Source of the DNA: Bradyrhizobium aeschynomenes
GTDB taxonomy: Bacteria > Pseudomonadota > Alphaproteobacteria > Rhizobiales > Xanthobacteraceae
Direction: 5' to 3'
DNA length: 64,000 bases
Assembly (NCBI RefSeq): GCF_013178945.1
Contig: NZ_JABFDM010000002.1
Coordinates: 1 to 64,000, forward strand
The position numbers and the translations under genes are program-made. A model generated the notes under the pieces. That model did no database searches. It saw only the letters and a list, made by a program, of their open reading frames with translations, and was not told where the DNA came from. Numbering within the stretch: the stretch's first letter is position 1; each line of letters starts with the position of its first letter. Of this stretch, positions 40,443 to 47,841 are shown piece by piece.

Positions 40443-42818
40443 ATGCAAGATCACACCTCCCCCGCCTCCCTCGAAAACGCAATTGCGCTGCAGAAATACG
40501 GCGTTGGGCAGCCGGTTCGGCGCAAGGAGGATGACACGCTGGTGCGCGGGCACGGCAAATATACCGACGATTTCAACCTGCCCGGCCAGGCGCATGCCTG
40601 GATCGTGCGTTCCAGCCACGCTCACGGCATCATCAAGGGCATCGACACCACGGCAGCCAAGGCCATGCCGGGCGTGCTCGGCGTCTGGACCGGCGCCGAC
40701 CTGGCGGCGGCCGCTTACGGCCCGTTCACCTGCGGCCTGCCGCTGAAGAGCCGGGACGGTTCGCCTCTGCTGCAAACCAACCGCGCCGCACTGACCACCG
40801 ACAAGGTGCGTTTCGTCGGCGATCCCGTCGCCTTCGTGGTGGCGGAGACCGCGGCGCAGGCCCGCGACGCGGCCGAAGCGGTCGAGGTCGATATCGAGCC
40901 CCTGCCCGCTGTCACCAATGCCGAAGAGGCGACCAAGCCGGGCGCGCCGCAGCTCTATGATCACATCCCGAACAACGTGGCGCTCGACTACCACTATGGC
41001 GACACCGCCAAGATCGACGAGGCGTTCGCCAAGGCGGCGCACGTGACCAAGCTCGACATTGTCAACACCCGCGTCGCCGTGGTGTCGATGGAGCCGCGCG
41101 TGGCGCTGGCCGCGTTCGACGGCAAAAGCGAGCGATTCACCTTGCAGGTGCCGACGCAGGGCGTGTCGGGCAACAAGGCGACGCTGGCCAAGATCCTCAA
41201 CGTTGCGCCGGAGAAGGTTCGCATCCTCACCACCAACGTCGGCGGCTCGTTCGGGATGAAGAACGTCTCCTATCCCGAATATATCTGTATCCTGCATGCG
41301 GCCAGGGAGCTGGGGAAGCCGGTGAAGTGGCGGGACGAGCGCACCACCGCTTTCCTGTCGGACAGCCAGGGCCGCGACCAGATCATCCATGGCGAGCTGG
41401 CGCTCGACGCCGACGGCAAGTTCCTTGCTGTTCGTCTGTCCGGCTACGGCAATCTCGGCGCCTACATCATGGGCGTGGCGCCGCTGCCGCTGTCGCTCAA
41501 CACCGGCAAGAACCTCGCCAGCGTCTACAAGACGCCGCTGCTCGGCGTCGACATCAAGACCGTGCTGACCAACGTCACCCTGATGGGCGCCTATCGCGGC
41601 GCCGGCCGACCCGAAGCCAACTATTTCATGGAGCGGCTGATCGATACCGCGGCGCGCGAGATGGGCATTGACCGTCTCACCATCCGCAAGCGCAACTTCA
41701 TCAAGCCGAGCCAGATGCCGTTCCCGGCGGCGTCGGGCGTGACCTATGACTCCGGCGACTTCGCCGCGGTGTTCGAAAAGGCGCTGCAGGTCTCCGATTA
41801 TGCTGGCTTCGCCAAGCGCAAGCGCGAGAGCCGTAAGGCCGGCAAGCTGCGCGGCATCGCCGTCGGCTCCTATCTCGAGGTGACCGCGCCGCCGAGCGGC
41901 GAGCTCGGCAAGATCACTTTCGATGCCGATGGCGGCGTGACGCTCACGACCGGCACGCTTGATTACGGCCAGGGCCATGCGACGCCGTTCGCGCAGGTGC
42001 TGTCGGCCCAGCTCGGCGTTCCCTTCGAGAAGATCAGGCTGGAGCAGAGCGATTCTGATCTCGTGCGGTTCGGCAACGGCACGGGCGGGTCGCGCTCGAT
42101 CACGGCGACCGGCCAGGCCATCGTCGAATCTTCGCAGCTCGTCATCGCCAAGGGCAAGCAGGCGGCGGCGCATCTGCTGGAGGCGTCGGAAGCCGACATC
42201 GAATTCGTGGGCGGCCAGTTCACCATTGCGGGGACCGATCGCAGCATCGACATCATGGAGCTGGCGCGGCGCATGCGCGAGGGGAAAATGCCCGAGGGCG
42301 TGCCGGCCTCGCTCGACGTCGACCACAATTCGACGGCGACGGAATCGACGTTCCCGAACGGCTGCCATGTCTGCGAGGTCGAGATCGAGCCGGACACCGG
42401 CGTGGCGCAAATCGTCGGCTACACCGCGATCAACGACTTCGGCACCGTGATCAACCCGATGATCGTCGCCGGGCAATTGCATGGCGGCGTGGCGCAGGGC
42501 ATCGGCCAGGCGCTGATGGAGCATCTTCGTTATGACGAGAGCGGCCAGCCGATCACGGGATCACTGATGGACTATGCGCTGCCGCGCGCTTCCGACGTGC
42601 CGATGATGACGGTCGACAACCATCCGGTGCCGGCCAAGAGCAATCCGCTGGGCACCAAGGGCTGCGGCGAAGCCGGCTGCGCCGGATCCATGGCAAGCGT
42701 GATCAATGCAGTGATCGACGCGCTATCGGATTACGGCGTCAAGCATCTGGACATGCCGCTGACGACCGAGAAGCTGTGGCGCGCGATCCAGGACGGCAAG
42801 ACGAAGACGGCAGCGTAG
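40443..42818 (+). CDS. Xanthine-dehydrogenase-family molybdopterin large subunit (CoxL form-II-like)
   Basis: 791 residues from ATG 40443; an upstream TTG is possible. The enzyme family oxidises aldehydes, purines or CO at a Mo-MCD centre. N-terminal a/b hammerhead: GQPVRRKEDDTLVRGHGKYT. Moco motifs GGSFGMKN, GTGGSRSITATGQA and the catalytic Glu in KGCGEAGCAGSMAS are intact. The active-site loop reads AYRGAGR, the form-II signature, not the AYRCSFR of true CO dehydrogenase, so CO oxidation is not supported. Medium (FAD) and small (2Fe-2S) subunits are not adjacent on either side, so partners must be encoded elsewhere. Confidence 0.93.
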   Translation: MQDHTSPASLENAIALQKYGVGQPVRRKEDDTLVRGHGKYTDDFNLPGQAHAWIVRSSHAHGIIKGIDTTAAKAMPGVLGVWTGADLAAAAYGPFTCGLPLKSRDGSPLLQTNRAALTTDKVRFVGDPVAFVVAETAAQARDAAEAVEVDIEPLPAVTNAEEATKPGAPQLYDHIPNNVALDYHYGDTAKIDEAFAKAAHVTKLDIVNTRVAVVSMEPRVALAAFDGKSERFTLQVPTQGVSGNKATLAKILNVAPEKVRILTTNVGGSFGMKNVSYPEYICILHAARELGKPVKWRDERTTAFLSDSQGRDQIIHGELALDADGKFLAVRLSGYGNLGAYIMGVAPLPLSLNTGKNLASVYKTPLLGVDIKTVLTNVTLMGAYRGAGRPEANYFMERLIDTAAREMGIDRLTIRKRNFIKPSQMPFPAASGVTYDSGDFAAVFEKALQVSDYAGFAKRKRESRKAGKLRGIAVGSYLEVTAPPSGELGKITFDADGGVTLTTGTLDYGQGHATPFAQVLSAQLGVPFEKIRLEQSDSDLVRFGNGTGGSRSITATGQAIVESSQLVIAKGKQAAAHLLEASEADIEFVGGQFTIAGTDRSIDIMELARRMREGKMPEGVPASLDVDHNSTATESTFPNGCHVCEVEIEPDTGVAQIVGYTAINDFGTVINPMIVAGQLHGGVAQGIGQALMEHLRYDESGQPITGSLMDYALPRASDVPMMTVDNHPVPAKSNPLGTKGCGEAGCAGSMASVINAVIDALSDYGVKHLDMPLTTEKLWRAIQDGKTKTAA

Positions 42819-42839
42819 TCGCCGCCGCATTGCAGGGAA

Positions 42840-42872
42840 GCGGGCGGGGCCGTTGCACGAAGCCCCCGCCGC
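42840..42872 (+). terminator. G/C hairpin after the molybdopterin subunit gene
   Basis: GCGGGCGGGGC and GCCCCCGCCGC form an imperfect 11-bp stem with a ~11-base loop, 21 bp after the stop codon. No clear T-run follows, so it is only a possible terminator. Confidence 0.4.
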
Positions 42873-42893
42873 ATTGATCCCTGACCTCTCCTC

Positions 42894-42988
42894 CGTCATG
42901 GCCGCATTGCCGGCGCAGCGGCGCAGCGAAACAATCCAGAATGTTGCCAGGGCCGCAGTCTGGATTGCTTCGTTGCGCTCGCAATGAC
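42894..42988. repeat. Diverged palindromic intergenic repeat
   Basis: The right arm CTGGATTGCTTCGTTGCGCT continues to CGCAATGAC and matches the GTCATTGCGAG family. The left arm (GTCATGGCCGCATTGCCGGC...) has drifted, so pairing is partial. Confidence 0.7.
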
Positions 42989-43244
42989 GGGGCATCCGGA
43001 AGGCCGCTTCGCGAACACGACGGCCGCCTCATTCGGGACCTGCTCTCGCTGACACCGATTATGGGCTTGGGCGGCTGATCCCGGATTCCGAGGGGGCCAT
43101 GCCACCGAAATCCCCGTCGTGCGCGTGCGGGCAGATCGCTGAATTGCGGCAGAATCGACGAAACGACCCGGCCTTTTTCTCCCGGATTTGTCCCTGAGTT
43201 CCATCCCTTTCGACTATCGCGCGAGTTCCGCTCTCCCTAGGGTT

Positions 43245-43260
43245 GTTGCAACGCCGGTTG
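43245..43260. promoter_or_regulatory. Candidate operator of the R-body operon (GTTGCAAC overlapping CAAC-N4-GTTG)
   Basis: Two overlapping palindromes, GTTGCAAC (43245-43252) and CAACGCCGGTTG (43249-43260), about 95 bp upstream of the first reb start. They resemble the CAAC-N5-GTTG operator that I recall for the rhizobial regulator PraR, which represses reb genes in Azorhizobium caulinodans. The spacer is one base shorter here. The binding protein is not shown by the sequence. Confidence 0.45.
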
Positions 43261-43354
43261 GCATCCTCGGGACACGCCCGGACGCCGGTGCCACGCCGAA
43301 CGACGCGCGACGCGTCACGAGGTGGATCTCGGTTCAAACAGGGAGAAGGACGAG

Positions 43355-43639
43355 ATGGCTTTCCCGACGTCGGTCAATGACCAGATCACCGATTCCGTCA
43401 CCCAGGCCAACACCAAGGTCCTCGGTGATGCGCCCGCGATCGCGATGGGCAACCTCTATCAGGCCACGGCGCAGGCGCTGGCCAACGCCGCGCACAACGC
43501 GACCAATGCGCAGCAGCAGAGCTACGTGACGACCCAGGCCGCGACCACCATGGGCGTCGCCACGCTCTACTCGCTCGACACCGCGACCACCGGCGTCGCA
43601 ACCGCCGACATCCTCAACACCGGCGTCAAGGGCCTCTGA
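43355..43639 (+). CDS. rebB: RebB-family R-body protein 1
   Basis: 94 residues, canonical RebB family (structural or assembly subunit of refractile bodies, cytoplasmic coiled protein ribbons). Signature: FPTSVNDQITDSVTQANTKV, LGDAPAIAMGNLYQATAQAL, then NAAHNATNAQQQSYVT. It is Ala/Gln/Asn/Thr-rich, without Cys or a signal peptide. The ATG at 43355 follows GGGAGAAGGA; an upstream in-frame start (43322) lacks the family's MAFPT opening. It is the first gene of the operon, and its last residues (ADILNTGVKGL) differ most from the next three copies. Confidence 0.93.
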   Translation: MAFPTSVNDQITDSVTQANTKVLGDAPAIAMGNLYQATAQALANAAHNATNAQQQSYVTTQAATTMGVATLYSLDTATTGVATADILNTGVKGL

Positions 43640-43712
43640 CCAGCTGACGCGCGCTCCGCACCAGTTTGCTTCCCGACCACCTCGATCGCCTTCCACCTGA
43701 AAGGACCAAGCC

Positions 43713-43982
43713 ATGGCATTCCCGACCTCAGTCAACAATCAGATCACCGATTCCGTCACCCAGGCCAACACCAAGGTGCTCGGCGACGCGCCGGCGATCG
43801 CGATGGGCAACCTGTTCCAGGCGACCGCGCAGGCGCTGGCGAACGCCGCCCACAACGCCACCAACTCGCAGCAGCAGAGCTACGTGACCGCGCAGGCGGC
43901 AACGACCATGGGCGTCGCCACGCTCTACTCGCTCGACACCGCCGCCACCGGCGTCGCCACCAAGGACATCCTGTCGTCCTGA
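43713..43982 (+). CDS. rebB: RebB-family R-body protein 2
   Basis: 89 residues, about 90% identical by eye to copy 1 over its first 80 residues (FPTSVNNQITDSVTQANTKV, LGDAPAIAMGNLFQATAQAL). AAAGGA precedes the ATG. It is separated from copy 1 by 73 bp, the same spacing that recurs between copies 2-3 and 3-4, pointing to tandem duplication of gene plus leader. The high similarity suggests either recent duplication or gene conversion to keep subunits compatible. Confidence 0.93.
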   Translation: MAFPTSVNNQITDSVTQANTKVLGDAPAIAMGNLFQATAQALANAAHNATNSQQQSYVTAQAATTMGVATLYSLDTAATGVATKDILSS

Positions 43983-44052
43983 CGCAGCACGAGCGCGGGA
44001 CCGGTCACGCCCGATCTTGGCACGCGCCTAACGATCCCAGGGAGCTGGTGAG

Positions 44053-44322
44053 ATGGCATTTCCCACGGCAGTCAACAGTCAGATCACGGACTCCGTGACC
44101 CAGAGCAACGTCCAGGTGCTCGGTACGGCACCCGCGATCGCGATGGGCAACCTGTACCAGGCGACGGCGCAGGCGCTGGCGAATGCGGCGCATAACGCCA
44201 CCCTGGCGCAGCAGCAGATGTACGTCACTGCCCAGGCAGCGACGACGGCAGGCGTCGCGCTGCTGTATTCGCTCGATACGGCGTCGACCGGACTGGCGAC
44301 GTCGACCATCCTGAAGAGCTAG
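44053..44322 (+). CDS. rebB: RebB-family R-body protein 3
   Basis: 89 residues, canonical RebB but more diverged: FPTAVNSQITDSVTQSNVQV, LGTAPAIAMGNLYQATAQAL, then NATLAQQQMYVTAQAATTAG. The central APAIAMG and the QQQ turn are kept. The ribosome site GGGAGCTGG lies before the ATG. The same overall length as copy 2 suggests a parallel structural role, with sequence variation adjusting ribbon packing. Confidence 0.93.
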   Translation: MAFPTAVNSQITDSVTQSNVQVLGTAPAIAMGNLYQATAQALANAAHNATLAQQQMYVTAQAATTAGVALLYSLDTASTGLATSTILKS

Positions 44323-44395
44323 GCATCGTCCCGCGTGACGCCTGGCCGATCGAGAGACGACCCTACGGCAACAGCACTCGCAAAGGAGAGACATC

Positions 44396-44668
44396 ATGGC
44401 ATTCCCGACCGCCGTCAACAGTCAGATCACCGACTCCATCAGCCAGGTGAACACCAAGGTGCTCGGTGATGCGCCGGCCGTCGCGATGGGCAATCTGTTC
44501 ATCGCCACCAGCCAGGCGCTGTCCAACGCGGCCCACAACGCGACCAACAACCAGCAGCAGTCCTACGTGACGATGCAGGCCTCGACCACGCAGGGCATCT
44601 CCACGCTGCTGACGCTCGATACCGGTACGACCGGCATCGCCACCGAGAAGGTGCTCGGCCTGGTGTAG
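44396..44668 (+). CDS. rebB: RebB-family R-body protein 4
   Basis: 90 residues. Signature FPTAVNSQITDSISQVNTKV, LGDAPAVAMGNLFIATSQAL, NAAHNATNNQQQSYVTMQAS. It is preceded by AAAGGAGAG. The C-terminal third (TTQGISTLLTLDTGTTGIAT) is distinct from copies 1-3 (which read GVATLYSLDTA), while the N-terminal two thirds stay constant, so divergence is concentrated near the C-terminus. Confidence 0.92.
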   Translation: MAFPTAVNSQITDSISQVNTKVLGDAPAVAMGNLFIATSQALSNAAHNATNNQQQSYVTMQASTTQGISTLLTLDTGTTGIATEKVLGLV

Positions 44669-44735
44669 CAGGCCGTCCATCGACGGTGCCGCCGGCTAGC
44701 CGCAGGCGTGCGCGCTGCCAACGGAGCGGTCCGCC

Positions 44736-44957
44736 GTGCCAGCTGCATCCGCATCGCTGACGGCCGTGGTCGACGGCAACATCGTCAATGTCGGGCTCGC
44801 GCCATCGGTCGCCATGGGCATGACCTACGTGGCGATGGCCGACAGCCTCGGGCTCGCGATGGCGAACGCCGCGGCCAATCAGCAACGTGGCCAGGTCCTG
44901 GCCGGCGCGGCGCTCGCGCAGGTCCTGGCGATGATCATCGCGCAAGGGAGCTCGTGA
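44736..44957 (+). CDS. Divergent short RebB-like protein
   Basis: 73 residues. It keeps the RebB pattern in abbreviated form: V-x-G-N-I-V-N near the start, LAPSVAMGMTYVAMADSLGL (compare APAIAMGNLYQATAQAL) and NAAANQQRGQVLAGAALAQV (compare NAAHNA..QQQ). The N-terminal ITDSVTQ segment is missing and it ends soon after the QQ turn. It stops one base before the next gene, so the two are translationally coupled. Probably a minor or regulatory subunit. Confidence 0.75.
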   Translation: MPAASASLTAVVDGNIVNVGLAPSVAMGMTYVAMADSLGLAMANAAANQQRGQVLAGAALAQVLAMIIAQGSS

Positions 44958-44958
44958 C

Positions 44959-45591
44959 ATGAACGATCCGGGGACGGTCAACAGCCAGATCATCGACTCG
45001 ACGACCGGCGTGGTCACGCTGCTCACCGGTCAGTCTCCCTCGCAGGCCTTCGGGCTGCTCGACGCCGTCATGGTCGAGACGCTCGGCATGGCGATGCACA
45101 ATGCCATCGGTCGCCAGCAGGGCGCGAGCGTGATCGGCTCGGCAGCGGTGACCGCGGCCTGCGCCAAGATGCTGTCGGTGCCGTTTCCGGTCGTACCGCC
45201 GCCCGTGCCGAAACCTCCGCCGCCCTCGGTCGATCCGCTGCCCGGACCGCCGCCCAACCCATCGCCTAGCGCGGCGGTCGCCGCAGCCTTCGCCGAAGCG
45301 GAAAGCGCGGTGACGGCCCTGAAGATGCAGGCCAGCGCGGCCTCGAACCTCGCGCAGACCGCGACCGCGGATCTCAACCAGATCGTCGCCGATGCCGGCG
45401 GCACGGCGCCGGCAACGCCGCCGACGCCGAGCAGCTCGATCGCCACCGCCTATGCCGACGCCGAGACCGCGATCGATACGCTGAAGGCGCAGGCCGCGAC
45501 CGCGAACAGCCTGGCGCAGACCGCGCAGGACGATCTCAACAAGCTGATCACCGAGGCTGGCGGCACGCCGCCTGCTCCGCCCAAAACCTGA
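44959..45591 (+). CDS. RebB-like protein with Pro-rich linker and duplicated helical repeats
   Basis: 210 residues in three parts. Residues 1-~74 are RebB-like (VNSQIIDSTTGVVTLLTGQS, PSQAFGLLDAVMVETLGMAM, then HNAIGRQQGASVIGS). Residues ~75-100 form a Pro-rich linker (PPPVPKPPPPSVDPLPGPPP). Two ~45-residue Ala-rich helical repeats follow (AAAFAEAESAVTALKMQASA and ATAYADAETAIDTLKAQAAT, each ending in L-N-x-[LI]...GGT.P). Family members usually stop after the first part, so this is an extended form. I infer a connector or end-cap for the ribbon. Its ATG is one base after the previous stop. Confidence 0.8.
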   Translation: MNDPGTVNSQIIDSTTGVVTLLTGQSPSQAFGLLDAVMVETLGMAMHNAIGRQQGASVIGSAAVTAACAKMLSVPFPVVPPPVPKPPPPSVDPLPGPPPNPSPSAAVAAAFAEAESAVTALKMQASAASNLAQTATADLNQIVADAGGTAPATPPTPSSSIATAYADAETAIDTLKAQAATANSLAQTAQDDLNKLITEAGGTPPAPPKT

Positions 45592-45692
45592 TCGCCTCCG
45601 GCCAGTCCCCGGGCCGGACAACCTGACGAGACCATCATGATCCGGGATGCCGCTCCCCTGCTGCGGCTGCCGGTTCGGTTGAGGAAACGCAG

Positions 45693-46037
45693 ATGCCGAG
45701 CAATGTCGACGCCCAGATCATCGACGTGATCAACCAGGTCCAGAAGGCGACCATGGCGCCGCAGGTCGTGCTCACCAGCGGCGCCGGCAAGGCCTATCAG
45801 TCGGTGGCGCAATCGGCAGCGATCGCGATCCAGGATGCGGCCGACGCCCTGCGCAACGTCTCGACCATCGCCACCACTGCCTCCGGCGTCGCCATGGCGC
45901 AGCTGCTGGCGACCGGCGAGCCGAAATATGCCGAAGCGCTGGTGACGGCACAGGGCATGATGAAATCGGCGACGGAGGACTTCGCGCAGATCGGCGCCGC
46001 CGCCTCCACCATCCTCAAGAACTTCCCGTCGGGGTGA
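45693..46037 (+). CDS. Divergent RebB-like protein
   Basis: 114 residues opening MPSNVDAQIIDVINQVQKAT, which aligns with VNxQITDSVTQxN of the RebB family, followed by MAPQVVLTSGAGKAYQSVAQ and AIQDAADALRNVSTIATTAS in place of the APAIAMGNLYQATAQAL and QQQ segments. The C-terminus (EALVTAQGMMKSATEDFAQI) is an amphipathic helix not present in canonical copies. It ends 4 bp before the next gene. The family assignment is by pattern only. Confidence 0.7.
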   Translation: MPSNVDAQIIDVINQVQKATMAPQVVLTSGAGKAYQSVAQSAAIAIQDAADALRNVSTIATTASGVAMAQLLATGEPKYAEALVTAQGMMKSATEDFAQIGAAASTILKNFPSG

Positions 46038-46041
46038 TGTC

Positions 46042-47097
46042 ATGACGGTGACGGTCGCAAACAGGCTGATCCAAGGCCGCGGCGGCCTCTCCGAGATCGG
46101 GGCGGTGGTCCTGGCGTTCATCGACGGCGGAGTGCAATGGCTGGACTGGGCGGTGCGCGCGCCGACCGCGAGCTACAGCTTCCCGGACGAAACCAGCATG
46201 ATGGCCGAGATCCAGGACGGGCTGCACGGCTCGCCGCTGGCGCTGCTGCCGGGCCTGTGCCTGCAGGTCAGCCCGGTCAAGCTACTGACCTTCAATCTCG
46301 GCGACCTGCGCACGCTCGCCAAGGCGGAGACCGGCGCACAGGATGCCGCGACGGCGAGCCAGACCGAGAGCATCCTCAATGCCCACGGCATTCGTGGACA
46401 ATCGGATCTCGCCGCGGTCCCGGCCCTGCTCGCGCAGCTCGGCGTCGCGACATCGCCCGTGTTCCAGTGCCTCGGCCTCAACGAGACCATCGCGCTGTGG
46501 GAGCTCATCGCGCTGCCGCAGCCGCAGGACGGCAACCCCGACATCCGCAACGACGCGGCGGCCTTCGCCGTGCAGCAGGCCCGCACAGCCGACGAATTTT
46601 GCGACTACTACCGCATCTACATGGCGCTGACGGCCAAGCTCAAGAGCGCCGCCAGCTCTGCCGATCAGCGCCTCTCACAGGCCAATGCCGCGGTGCAGAC
46701 GCTGCTGCCGCTGATGTTCGGTGCGCTCGACTGCCCGCAGGTCAAGGGGCTGGTGCCGCCGCACGAGGTCGCGGCCGCCGTCAACAATTGGCTGCGCCAG
46801 GGCCGGCGGCTCGGCTTCGCCCGGCTGTCGGAGGGCGTCTGCCGCATCATCGAGAGCACGACCTTCACGCAGGAGACCGGCGCGGCCGCCCAGCAGGTCG
46901 TCACGCTGTATCTCGCCAACGCCCAGTCGTTTCTGTCCGCGAACCATCCCAAGACCGGCCGGATCAGCCAGGACGGCCGCTCCTGCATCCTGCCGACACA
47001 GTCGGGCAATCTCTACGCCGAGCTTTACCTGGGCGCCGACGGCGACATCACCTTGCGCCAATTCCGGCGGATCGCACCGCCCGCCGAAAAGAGCTGA
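46042..47097 (+). CDS. R-body-locus protein of unknown function (351 aa)
   Basis: 351 residues, start 4 bp after the preceding RebB-like gene. No signal peptide or membrane segment. The central region is helical and Ala-rich (DEFCDYYRIYMALTAKLKSA, ADQRLSQANAAVQTLLPLMF), flanked by a mixed N-terminal part (GGVQWLDWAVRAPTASYSFP) and a beta-rich C-terminus (GNLYAELYLGADGDITLRQF). I recognise no domain. Its tight position inside the reb operon argues for a role in ribbon assembly or control. Confidence 0.65.
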   Translation: MTVTVANRLIQGRGGLSEIGAVVLAFIDGGVQWLDWAVRAPTASYSFPDETSMMAEIQDGLHGSPLALLPGLCLQVSPVKLLTFNLGDLRTLAKAETGAQDAATASQTESILNAHGIRGQSDLAAVPALLAQLGVATSPVFQCLGLNETIALWELIALPQPQDGNPDIRNDAAAFAVQQARTADEFCDYYRIYMALTAKLKSAASSADQRLSQANAAVQTLLPLMFGALDCPQVKGLVPPHEVAAAVNNWLRQGRRLGFARLSEGVCRIIESTTFTQETGAAAQQVVTLYLANAQSFLSANHPKTGRISQDGRSCILPTQSGNLYAELYLGADGDITLRQFRRIAPPAEKS

Positions 47098-47117
47098 CAT
47101 CCGAGAGGCAGGCCATC

Positions 47118-47810
47118 ATGAGCGAGCAGCAGCAGATCCCGACCTCGCCGTCCGAGAACGAGCCCGACATCCTGCTCGACAATCCCTATGCCGGACCGAT
47201 GCTGCCCGAAGCCTTCGTCGAGCAGATCGAGGAGCAGTCGGCGGCAGACCTCGCCCGCCATGCCGAGCTCGAAGCGGAGCTGATCGAGAGCGGCGCCGAC
47301 GAGGTTGTCGCGGTCGAGCAGCAGCTGGAGACGGCGGAGGACGAGACCGTGAGCGAGATCGACGAGCCTGCCGCGCCTCCGCTCTCGTCCCATTCCATTC
47401 ATCAGATCGAGCACCGCCTCGCCGAGGCCGCGCGGGCGATCGCCGCGGCTCAGCATGCCTTCAACGAAGCGGTCGGCCGGACGGCTGCCGCGATGGAGCG
47501 CAAGATGGCAGCGACGCAGGCGGCCATGCTGTCACGCCGGCCGCAGGTCGAGCCGCTGCCGCCTCCCATGGAATACGCCTCGCCCACGGTCGAGACCGCC
47601 GAACAGGCCGTCGCAGCCTCGATCATCGCCACGCGCCAGGCCACGGGCTTCACCGACCGGCAGCTGTCGGCCATGGCCGCCGCGGGCCGCGCCATCATCG
47701 CCGAGGCCCAGGAGGCCGCCGAGCAGAGCGTCATCGCCGCCGAACGCTCCATCGGCGCCGCGATGGCCGCGAGCCAGCCGCCGATACAGCGCACCGCAGC
47801 AGCATCCTGA
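47118..47810 (+). CDS. Acidic, coiled-coil protein of the R-body locus (230 aa)
   Basis: 230 residues from the ATG at 47118, with GAGAGGCAGG upstream. The N-terminal half is strongly acidic (EQIEEQSAADLARHAELEAE, LETAEDETVSEIDEPAAPPL). The C-terminal half is an Ala/Gln/Glu coiled coil with spaced Ala heptads (HRLAEAARAIAAAQHAFNEA, RAIIAEAQEAAEQSVIAAER). No known domain. Composition is similar to Reb proteins (Ala, Gln), so it may co-assemble or act as a scaffold. It lies 20 bp after the 351-residue protein gene and 31 bp before the next gene. Confidence 0.65.
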   Translation: MSEQQQIPTSPSENEPDILLDNPYAGPMLPEAFVEQIEEQSAADLARHAELEAELIESGADEVVAVEQQLETAEDETVSEIDEPAAPPLSSHSIHQIEHRLAEAARAIAAAQHAFNEAVGRTAAAMERKMAATQAAMLSRRPQVEPLPPPMEYASPTVETAEQAVAASIIATRQATGFTDRQLSAMAAAGRAIIAEAQEAAEQSVIAAERSIGAAMAASQPPIQRTAAAS

Positions 47811-47841
47811 GCTGGCGCGCCACGGACGGAGAACACGACGC

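Larger units (their letters stand above)
42819..43354. other. Long intergenic region ahead of the R-body operon
   Basis: 536 bases. It contains a possible terminator for the molybdenum enzyme gene (42840-42872), a diverged palindromic repeat (42894-42988) and the leader of the reb operon with a candidate operator (43245-43260). No -24/-12 (sigma-54) promoter could be seen. GGGAGAAGGA just before 43355 is the ribosome site of the first reb gene. Confidence 0.6.

Noticed and set aside
40437..42524. 695-codon minus-strand frame under the molybdopterin subunit
   Set aside because: It is a shadow of a complete family protein on the other strand, with a His/Arg/Ala-rich meaningless translation.
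43000..43354. Sigma-54 (-24/-12) promoter for the reb operon, suggested by the AAA+ domain of the regulator
   Set aside because: No GG-N10-GC with the right context was found, and the regulator lacks GAFTGA and Walker A Lys.
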